Positions 21,132 to 28,708 of a stretch of DNA of 33,900 nucleotides are shown piece by piece. The DNA is from Chromera velia. Its lineage: Eukaryota > Sar > Chromeraceae. The notes beneath the pieces were generated by a model. The model did no database searches, was not told the origin of the DNA, and worked only from the letters and a program-made list of their open reading frames with translations. How positions within the stretch are numbered: position 1 is the stretch's first letter; each line of letters starts with the position of its first letter. A program made the position numbers and the translations under genes. Location of the stretch: contig JAHBMJ010000377.1 in the NCBI GenBank assembly GCA_018398765.1, forward strand, positions 15,001-48,900, given 5' to 3'.

Positions 21132-22724
21132 AGTAAGTGGTCAGACTGAAGAAGACCAGAGCAAAGGAATAGAATGGTGCTCCGCTGACCCCAAAGAAAG
21201 ACATCAGGTGTGCCTCAGGAGAGCATTTTGATTGAATGAAAAAATGCTACACATACTCATGCACACGACCTTGCAGATGAGGTAAACGAGGAAGAAAGGA
21301 CTACACGAGACTGAGGCAGAGGCCTCCAATGACCTCAACACGTGCACACGCAAAAAAAGTACACGAAAAATACGGAGACATCAGACACCGTGGAAGAAGC
21401 AGACACCATGGCTTCATGTGAGCCAGAGAGACGGACAGACGGACCAGCAAGTCCGGTTCCCGAACTCCAGCACGTCACGGTGGTTCTGCCATCGTAGAAG
21501 GAGGTGTATGCGATCATGGACACCTCCCCAAGGGCCTGCTGGAGACTTGCACACCCGACCCCGACCAGCTGGAAGGGTACACTTTTGGAGAAGGCCACCA
21601 TCAGAAACGAGGCAGTCATCAGACAGGCGCAGCATCCCACTCGAATGCGGTAGGAAACTTTGTGAGCCTGCATGTGAAATTGCATCAATGGAAAATCAGG
21701 CGCAGCATCCCACTCGAATGCGGTAGGAAACTTTGTGAGCCTGCATGTGGAATTGCATCAATGGAAAATCAGGCGCAGCATCCCACTCGAATGCGGTAGG
21801 AAACTTTGTGAGCCTGCATGTGAAATTGCATCAATGGAAAATCAGGCGCAGCATCCCACTCGAATGCGGTAGGAAACTTTGTGAGCCTGCATGTGAAATT
21901 GCATCAATGGAAAATCAAGCGCAGCATCCCACTCGAATGCGGTAGGAAAATTTGTGAGCCTGCATGTGAAATTGCATCAATGGAAAATCAGGCGCAGCAT
22001 CCCACTCGGATGCGGTAGGAAAATTTGTGAGCCTGCATGTGAAATTGCATCAATGGAAAATCAGGCGCAGCATCCCACTCGAATGCGGTAGGAAACTTTG
22101 TGAGCCTGCATGTGAAATTGCATCAATGGAAAAACAGAGAGCAATTGCCGACGTTCCCAAGAATCTGAATTCAGAAAATGCGACCAAGAAGATGCACTTC
22201 TCAAGCAACCAAGGTCAGTTGTTTTGCTGGTTTAGAAAATGCATGCAGCTGGCGGAGTCCCTCCTGTTTCACACCAGTCAGCGCTCACCTAAGGCAACCA
22301 CATAGATTGAAGCCGACTGAATGAAGCAGAAGGACGGCTGACAGACAGACAGACAGATTCGGATGCGTCTGTCAACGACGAAGAGTGTGCAACAATGTGC
22401 GAGCATGCTGCGTGGTGAATGAAGAGCCGTTCCACTTACCCAGTAGGGAATGGTCAGTTTGACCATGAAAGAGGGCAGGATGGAGGCGATGAAAACGAGC
22501 CCCACCGACTGCTCTGAGATCTCTTTGGCAGCTGCCAGGAAGACCACATAGGGGAAGTTGTTGAAGAGTCCCAACAGGAAGAACGCAATCAAGTTCTGCA
22601 TATTCTCCTTGGGGGCCTCAGAGGGGGGAGAGGACGCTCCCGAATGATCAGTCAGATCCAACATCGGCATCTTGGCGTCGCCACCCTGAGGGGCAACTGA
22701 GTTCTCTTTGCCGGGGGGCTGCAT
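18108..22724 (-). CDS. CLN3: CLN3/battenin family lysosomal (vacuolar) membrane protein, complete, six exons
   Basis: CLN3 is a polytopic protein of lysosome/vacuole membranes (yeast Btn1), linked to lysosomal homeostasis and glycerophosphodiester export. Exons are 22724-22440, 21667-21445, 21073-20865, 20314-20063, 19331-19242 and 18500-18108 (TGA); all phases agree and give 483 residues (human about 438). Family blocks in order: FFLLGLFNNFPYVVFLAAAKEI (starting near residue 48), SILPSFMVKLTIPYW, SVPFQLVGVGCASLQQALGE, TSFYDGRTTVTCWSSGTGLAG (residues about 150-170), a cytosolic low-complexity loop (about 215-300), WHYIVPLALVYFAEY, FYFISNWLYQVGVLVSRSSG, LFGGGVYVGVYTLISSD and REFALTAAGVGDSLGVTLA. 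The glycosylated lumenal loop of animal CLN3 after the first helix is short, as in fungi. Donors are GTAAGT, GTCCGT, GTCAGC, GTGGGT and GTTCGT; all acceptors end TGCAG. Repeats in the first, third and fourth introns copy exon edges. Identification is very secure. Confidence 0.95.
18830..19080 (-). repeat. (ACAG)n array with a regular interruption in CLN3 intron 5
   Basis: ACAG tetranucleotide runs are interrupted about every 37-48 bp by ACAATTAGACGAACAGA (about 18850, 18890, 18926, 18967 and 19015), with ACAT and GGCA variants near 18985 and 19040. The interruptions make it a higher-order satellite rather than a plain microsatellite. Confidence 0.9.
19803..20062 (-). repeat. Tandem copies of the CLN3 exon 4 donor edge in intron 4
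   Basis: The exon 4 end and donor read, on the minus strand, GAGTACACAATGCAG|GTGGGT. Downstream in the intron AGAGTACACAAT followed by GCAGGTGCATGGG or CCGGGTGCATGGG, plus a CA-rich spacer, recurs. The ATTGTGTACTCT words on the plus strand lie at 19864, 19917, 19981 and 20067 (spacings 53, 64 and 86 bp, the larger ones from inserted CT repeat). Thus 12-15 coding bases next to the donor were duplicated into the intron. Confidence 0.8.
20290..20768 (-). repeat. 109-bp tandem repeat carrying the CLN3 exon 4 acceptor
   Basis: Units start at 20290, 20400, 20509, 20618 and 20729 (last partial; one unit 2 bp longer through extra A). On the minus strand each contains GGATGCAG|GTNCGNCAGCGTTC, i.e. 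the acceptor plus the first nine codons of exon 4 (VRQRSSFAC), followed by an AT-rich segment with TTTTATTTTTATTTTGTATAA. Only the copy at 20314 continues into the real exon; the upstream ones run into TAA. Confidence 0.9.
21624..22134 (-). repeat. 73-bp tandem repeat carrying the CLN3 exon 2 acceptor, seven copies
   Basis: Units start exactly every 73 bp at 21624, 21697, 21770, 21843, 21916, 21989 and 22062 and are nearly identical. On the minus strand each has TTTCACATGCAG|GCTCACAAAG and the first 14 codons of exon 2 (AHKVSYRIRVGCCA), then TGATTTTCCATTG. Only the last copy (acceptor at 21667/21668) reads on into the exon; the other six reach TGA directly after the 14 codons. Confidence 0.95.
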
Positions 22725-24128
22725 GTTCTCTGTCAGTCAGGAACTCTTGTGTGGCGGCTATAGCCAGGCGTGCGGATTCTGATTCTACGGGACGCGCTGT
22801 CCACTTTTATATATATTATACGGAATTGCGCGTGTGTGGTCAAGTTGTGTCACAAATTGCTTCTGTGTGCATGAGCTGCGTGCTGCTGTCAGATTCGTCC
22901 AATCGATGCTTTGCTTCATGGACTCTTGCATCTGCATGGTGAACATTAGTTGGACAATTAAGACTCTGACAGACTCGGTGCATGCATGCATTCATGCATG
23001 TTCGATCGTCTGACCTGCATGCATGCATGCATGCATGCATCAGAGTGGCCCCGGAAAGCCATGCAACGCGCCACGCACGCGCTTGCGTGCATGCATGCAC
23101 GATTCATGCATGGACACAGCTGCTATAGCGCGCGCGCGATGCGCGCCCGCGCGTCCGACGGCCGGGATCGACTCGGATCATCTCGATCGATCGAAGCTCT
23201 GTCAGAGCTCTTTGAGCCTTTCTCTCGTAATGAACGAAGTCCGCTTTGAAAAATCCCAGCTAGAGTACCCCATACTCCTCCAGCATGTTGTTCACAAAGA
23301 GAATCGGTTGCACGCTTCCAGTGACTAGGCGGGCGAAGATTTGATTTCTCATCTGCATGAGAGAATCATGAACCGTCCCCTGGGAGAAGCTAAAAGCCGT
23401 CTCCGCAGAGAGAGGCTGAGAGACCTGGCCACTCGAGTCAGGCTGCCGCCTGGGTGGAGACGGGTGGACATGTGCTTTGTCAAGTCAGTCTGTCACTACT
23501 TGCTGACTCATTCATTCATTCGTTGAGTCAGTCAGTCAGTCAGTCAGTCAGTCAGTCGTTCGGTCTTCAGTCTGTTATTCAGCCAGTCTCTGAGTCAGAT
23601 TGTCCGTCTACCAGTAAGTCCATCTGCCAGCCAGTAAATAAGCCCGCCATCGTGTGTCACTGCTTCTGCTGCAGATAGTCCAGTCAGCAGTCTGCCCACT
23701 GCATGCATGCATGCATGCATGCATGGCGTCCCTCCTGCAGCTCTGTGTCGTTCCTCGCTCGTTACTCGTTCGGCCCTCACAGTGTCATGCGCATGCAATC
23801 CGTCCGTCTGTCCGTCGCGTATTTATCGTTTGTTTCATCAATCCGGCCTTTCGTCAGACTGTTTGTTCGCGTGCACATACAGAGAGAGAGAAGTGCATAC
23901 TGAGGAAGAAACTCCGGATTGCTTGGGGAGTCAATCCTTCAGCCGGGGGACCAGCCTGCCTGCCTTCCTCGCAGCATTATTCCTGTGGACGCCGCAATGG
24001 AACTTCAGAAAGAATGATCGCCCGAATCAGAAGCTCATCTGACTCACGCAGACTCTGCCCGTCTGTGGAACAAACTCGTGTAGCATCTCCTCTTGCATTT
24101 GGTTGGGTCGTCTGCTGCTGTTTTGCAG
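22725..24128. other. Intergenic region between divergent genes, GCATGC-rich
   Basis: This lies between the CLN3 start (minus strand) and the PNKP-like exon (plus strand), so promoters of both should be here. GCATGCATGC runs occur at 22980-23040, 23085-23112 and 23700-23725, a GTCA array at 23526-23560, and CGCGCGCGATGCGCGCCCGCGCG at 23129-23151. A plus-strand frame from ATG 23369 (MNRPLGEAKSRLRRERLRD) followed by a GTCAGT donor at 23484 could be an upstream exon of the PNKP-like gene, but I cannot prove the junctions. Confidence 0.5.
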
Positions 24129-24708
24129 ATTCCCCCGTCTTCGGAAGTGGCACCTGTACCGAGCTGTGAAACTGGGTGCGATTGAGAATAGTCAGAAAGA
24201 AGACTGCAGATCCACGCACAGCCAGGCGAGACCGATAGCTGCTCTCTGTCTGGACAAGACATTGGTGTTGCAGAGCCGGGAGGGAAACGCGGGGGGGTGG
24301 CGAGTGGCTGCCGAGGGCGTCGCTCAGGCAGTACGAGGCTTCCGAGAGAGAGGGTACCGTCTGGCGCTGCTCTCGAAGCAGAGCCGACTTGGACGCGCAC
24401 GGCTGGTTGATGAGAGTGAGGAAGCCATACGGCTAGTCTCTGCGCAATTGTCTGCTCTGAGTAACGCTATGGGGATGGGCAAGGAGGCGCAGATCTACTT
24501 CTCAGCAGCAGCGTCGTCAGTGGATGAACCCGACGATCCCCCCTATCTGGGGCTGTGGGAGGTGATGGTGGGGTTGAATGGGGCAATGGGGGGGGTGGAC
24601 TTGGGGAGGTCTGTGATCGTGGCAGATCTCCCGGAAGCTGAGACAGTGGGGGGCGCTAAATGGGAAGAGGTCAGGTCTCTTCTAGCTGTGAATTGGAAGA
24701 AGAAGAAG
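24129..24708 (+). CDS. Diverged PNKP-type 3'-phosphatase (HAD-like) domain, partial, likely inactive
   Basis: Polynucleotide kinase 3'-phosphatase removes 3'-phosphates at DNA breaks. This exon keeps the domain's order: PIAALCLDKTLV against the family's DxDGT motif; GGWRVAAEGVAQAVRGFRERGYRLALLSKQSRLGRARL against the long GYKLVIFTNQ..IGR block; DDPPYLGLWEVMV against the YRKPxTGMWD block; and VIVADLPEAE against the VGDAAGR block, then VRSLLAVNW. The nucleophile Asp is Cys (24247-24249), the following acid-base Asp is kept (24253-24255), Gly of DGT is Lys, and the motif III Lys is replaced. An inactive or repurposed domain is inferred. The 5' end is uncertain: reading may start at the acceptor at 24128 in either of two frames (a 34-nt intron at 24176-24209 is improbably short). 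The 3' end runs into CTGT repeats and no kinase domain follows. Confidence 0.65.
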
Positions 24709-24727
24709 AGATCGTCGGTCACGCCAT

Positions 24728-24749
24728 CTATTCTGCCTGCCTGTCTGTG

Positions 24750-24783
<34 letters not shown>

Positions 24784-24966
24784 CCTGCCTGCCTGCCTGC
24801 CTGCCTGTCTGTCTGTCTGTCTGTCTGTCTGCCTGCCTGCCTGTCTGTCTGTCTGTCTGTCTGCCCACTTTGTCTGAGTTGTCATGATGTTCTTTTGTCT
24901 TTGTTGCTTTCTTTCTTTTTGTGTATTGTGTTGATGAAGAAAAGGAGGGAGAAGAAGACACATATA

Positions 24967-25010
<44 letters not shown>

Positions 25011-25125
25011 TTACCCTTCAACTGAGAGAGCGCGCCAAAAGAACAAAGAAAAAAGCAGAAGGGAATGAAGAAAGAGAAAGACGATATGGTCTGTCTTTCT
25101 TTCTGTCTGTCTGTGAAAGAAAAAG
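24728..25125. repeat. (CTGT)n/(CTGC)n arrays
   Basis: Long CTGT and CTGC tetranucleotide blocks lie at 24735-24865 and 24967-25011, with shorter runs near 25090, separated by purine-rich segments. The open frame continuing from the PNKP-like exon through them (Cys-Leu-Ser-Val repeats) is a repeat product. Confidence 0.9.
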
Positions 25126-25869
25126 AAAAAAGAGGTCATATATTAATATACAGTCTGTCTGGTGTATGCATGTTTGCGTGTCTGTTAGTTGCGTTCGTCT
25201 GTTAATGCTTCACTTGCTTTTCCGTCGTTTGGGCTCCCTGGCTACCTTGGGCATTTCTTCTTTCTTCGATCCGTCGTTGGATCTTGAATGCTTCATGTCT
25301 ATTTTCACTTCATTCTTTGCACTGCCTGCCGATGGATTTAATGATCATTTTGATGACCGAGTGACTGCAGCTGCACAGAAGGGCCTCGGTCCCTCTCCTG
25401 GTCGACTCTTCTCACCTTTGGGAACCCTCTGCTCTCTTCGAGCGATTGGACACTCTTCAAATTGAGGGTAAAACGAGCGGGACACAGGTTGGAATTGACA
25501 GCAGATACGGATTTGGATGAAAGTTTGAGCTGTGTATACCGTCTCGATCAATGAATGGGCCGGCGCCTCATGATTATAATTAAGCCTTAAGAATTCGATC
25601 CTACTACAGTGTTGTGACTATAGTATGTGTATAGTACTTTGTTATATAACTTTGCTGCTATTTATAGTTTGCAATGTACTGATATTGAGCTAGTAATTTG
25701 ATAGTTAACAGTGCTATATTTACGCTATATCTAGTATCTAGTTTAGTATACTCTAGAGTATACTATAGTAGCAACACTAATAGCAATAATGCTTTACAAT
25801 TCTAGTTACAATTAACTTGGTACAGAGTTGCCGTACAACATTTTATATACCATTTCATTTTTATATCGA
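25126..25869. other. Region without a supported gene
   Basis: 25166-25465 has a 99-codon open frame (FFDPSLDLECFMSIFTSFFALPADG) that could hold a terminal exon of the gene before it, but there is no family match. From 25560 the DNA becomes AT-rich with TATAGTA and CTAGAGTATACT words. Confidence 0.4.
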
Positions 25870-26110
25870 CGTATTATTTAGGCGCCGGCTAGAGAAAAAA
25901 AAAAAAGATCTCCCTAGATCGTCTATTTTTTTTTTTTTCTTTTTCAGTCAAACAACTGTTGTTCAACTGTTGCACAAGTGTTGTTTGTGTGTTGTACAAC
26001 TGTTGTCAAGTGTTGTTCAGGGTCAAAAAGTAAAAATTAAAGAAAAAAAAAAAAGAGCTCCCCAAATCGTCTACTTTTTTTTTTTCTCTAGCCGGCGCCT
26101 AGCGTATTAT
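25870..26110. mobile_element. 225-bp MITE-like element with inverted ends and 8-bp target duplication
   Basis: The ends read TTAGGCGCCGGCTAGAGA (left, from 25878) and the inverted complement of CTAGGCGCCGGCTAGAGA (right, to 26102), each followed by an A-run, GAGCTCCCC/GATCTCCCT and a second A/T run. The exact 8-bp repeat CGTATTAT flanks both sides (25870-25877 and 26103-26110). The centre repeats CAACTGTTG-like words. No coding capacity. An 8-bp duplication suggests hAT-type mobilisation. Confidence 0.8.
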
Positions 26111-27091
26111 ATCGTAGTAATTTTATATCTGGATTTATATTTGAACTCGATTGCAAGTAGCCTACTTACGAGTACTTATATAAGCCATGCAAGTTACGGT
26201 AATACGGTCCAACTTACGGATACTAAATACGTACATCCTAGCATATATTAAGGGCACCAGAGGCCCACCACAGTACCGGGTCAGTCTTCTAAAAAGGGAC
26301 TCCCTGGCCCTTAAGGCAGAGACAGAAGAGTTCAGCGCAGTACGCTCATCCTCTTGGAGAACTAAAACGTAAAAAAGGGTATGAAGTGTAAGAATTTGGG
26401 GAATTGATAGATTAGATTCATTAAAAGCCAATACGAGAGCGTTGAACACCTAACTAGGAAATAGAAATGTCTTAAGGCATTAAAGGCAACGGTGGTAGGA
26501 ACTGACAGTAAGATACTATTTTCTTACTAAAAAGATGCCCCCCCTTCAGATAATAATTCTTTTGAAACGAATGAAATAGAACCAACAATGACAATTACTA
26601 GAATAATTAGACTAGTGTAATTAGATAAAATATAACAGAATTGAATCGATTTCTTTCCACACAGTGCTGTTATATTTTTTTTTTTTGCATGAACACGTTT
26701 TTTTTTTCATTTTTGAATACAGATATCTTGAAGCTAAGAAGCTTAATAGCGAACCGACAAATTTGGATAAAGCCATGATCGGCGCAAAAACAAATTCTTT
26801 CGGAATTTGTCAGCTTTTTTTTGTTACTATCGGTTCACCTGCAATTAAATTGGGCATGCTTTCAACAAGAAAGACGACAAAATGTTCTTCTGGACACATG
26901 AAAGAGGGATCGAGCTGGAGCATACACAGGTGCTGCAGACATGGACACACGCACTCTCACACGCATGCATGCACGCGGGAAAAGAGAACAAGAGAGAGAG
27001 AGAGCGCGCGCGGAAGACAGAGAGAGAGAGAGAGCGCGCAAGAGAGAGATGGAGAGGGAGAGGGCCAGCGAACGAAGAACGTGAGACGACA
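26111..27091. other. AT-rich region, no supported gene
   Basis: The minus strand at 26162-26449 has a 95-codon frame (SLFRRLTRYCGGPLVPLIYARMY) that reads like a decayed coding remnant but starts with GTG and matches nothing I recognise. 26990-27065 is a GA/GC-rich AGAGAG-CGCGCG microsatellite. Confidence 0.4.
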
Positions 27092-27310
27092 ATGAAAATT
27101 TCTCACTTACCCCAATCTTCTTCTACTCCGACATTTCGACTCAATGAAGCCCCACAAGCACCCTTCTCTCGCTTGACTATTTTTGTAAAAAGACTGATTT
27201 TCTTTATTTTCTTGACATCTTTTGCGTTGATTGCACGAGTGGAAAGCTCCTGTAATGCCGACCTTTCTATCAATGGCCTTTTGAATTCTTCGCCTTATGA
27301 ATCAGTGTGA
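27092..27310 (+). CDS. Possible small membrane or secreted protein, 72 residues
   Basis: ATG at 27092 and TGA at 27308-27310. After a Ser/Pro/Thr-rich N-terminus a hydrophobic segment (residues 33-46, IFFIFLTSFALIARV) is followed by ESSCNADLSINGLLNSS. It could be a single-pass protein or a first exon with a signal anchor; there is no family match. It may equally be chance, since flanking DNA is low in coding signal. Confidence 0.25.
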   Translation: MKISHLPQSSSTPTFRLNEAPQAPFSRLTIFVKRLIFFIFLTSFALIARVESSCNADLSINGLLNSSPYESV

Positions 27311-27777
27311 CGTTTTCGCTTTCAAATACAACGAATGCGCTCAAGACAGAATGCAAACGAGAAGTCGGTTTGTGCGACATTTTTTCTGATTTTGGCGCTC
27401 TCTCTCTCCTTCCGTCTGCGCGCGCGCGCGTGTGTGTGTGTGTGTGCTACTGCCCGTCACCGAACTAGGCTGATTTACCGTTTGCCGAAAAACCCTTCGA
27501 GGGTCTCTCTGAATTTTGCGGCTTAGACCTTTTTGTTTTCTCTTCTTCCCTCTTTGTCATTCGCACCAGTCCCTCTCTTCCTTCTTTGGATCATTGCTTT
27601 TGGAATGCCGCCACGCTATTTGAGAGGACGGAAGGAAAACAGAAACACATTCAAACCTGCTCAGCGAGTGAGAGAGAGATCAGTCAGTCACTTGATGGAC
27701 AAGTCCTTGCACAACAAAAAAGGTCCGACTGAACATTGCCAGCCCGCATTTGTCTCTCTCCATTTCTTTTTCTTCCT

Positions 27778-28669
27778 TCAGTCGAGGGCTGCCAGTCTCT
27801 TCAGTCTTTGCCTCTCTGCCACTGGCAGACGTCGGAACTTCTGCGGAGAGACCCCCAGCAGCTCCTTGAAATCGGACGGGTGGAGATACTCTTCTCTTCT
27901 GCAATCAAACAAGATCGAAGAAAAATGAGGGGGCTAATTCTAGCTCCGCTCACCTGTCTGACCCTAACGACTCAAATAGTCACACATGAAGACTAGGAGC
28001 ACCCGCATACAGGGAGGGTGTCTACGTAGAAGGTCTGAATAAGAAAACTCAAGTCTGACGGACAGAGAATCTGAATGCAAAACACCGCCCCTCCTCGATT
28101 CCTCACTAGAAGAATATCGACTGACGGACCTGGAAGGATCGACCCACAGTGCCGCCTCCCCAGTCGCACACCTGCCCCCCGAGTTCACCAGCACAGCTGC
28201 AGGCAGAAAAATGCGGCATCCCACAGGAGACCCGAGGAAGGACTCCCCGTGAGGGGCCACGGAGTTCTCATCCGACACCACAGGGTCCAGACGACTGGCT
28301 CCCTCGGCTCCTCTCCCCTCCTCCGCCTCTGCTTCCTTCTCCTCTTCTGCCTCTGCGGCGTGTGAAGGCAGACCGACAGATGCACTCTTGTGTACAGACC
28401 CTGACCCTCCCCTCCCACAGAAATCAGCACTCTGTCGGGAGCTGTGGATCCTTGGGGGAGCCCCCCCCGAGGGACTTCTTGTTGCGGACGTAGCGGGCCA
28501 GACGGGCGACTCTCCTGATCCTCCCCCACTTGCAGCCAGGCCCAGAGGGAACCGTTCGGAACGGAAAGTGACTGCATCAACACACACCGACAGACAAGCA
28601 GGCAAGAAAAGCAAACGTCGAGTGAAAGCATAATTAAGGAAAGAGAAAGGAGGGAAGGAGGGAGGGAGG

Positions 28670-28708
<39 letters not shown>

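Noticed and set aside
21199-21325. Hydrophobic segments (SPFFLVYLICK, MSFFGVSGAPFYSF) as extra CLN3 exons
   Set aside because: CLN3 homology jumps directly from the exon ending at 21445 to the exon starting at 21073 with matching phase (GLAG-PFGFLWNF), so these lie inside intron 2.
24709-25068. Cys-Leu-Ser-Val repeat protein continuing from the PNKP-like exon
   Set aside because: It is CTGT/CTGC microsatellite read-through.
27533-27928. Plus-strand open frame of 131 codons
   Set aside because: Lies antisense to the last exon of the villin-headpiece gene, whose domain match and splice phases are much stronger.
28440-28571. Alternative frame RIRRVARLARYVRNKKSLGGG in the second-last large exon of the headpiece gene
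   Set aside because: Protein-like, but its phase does not match the strong GTGAGT donor upstream and it stops soon; kept only as a caution about exon boundaries.
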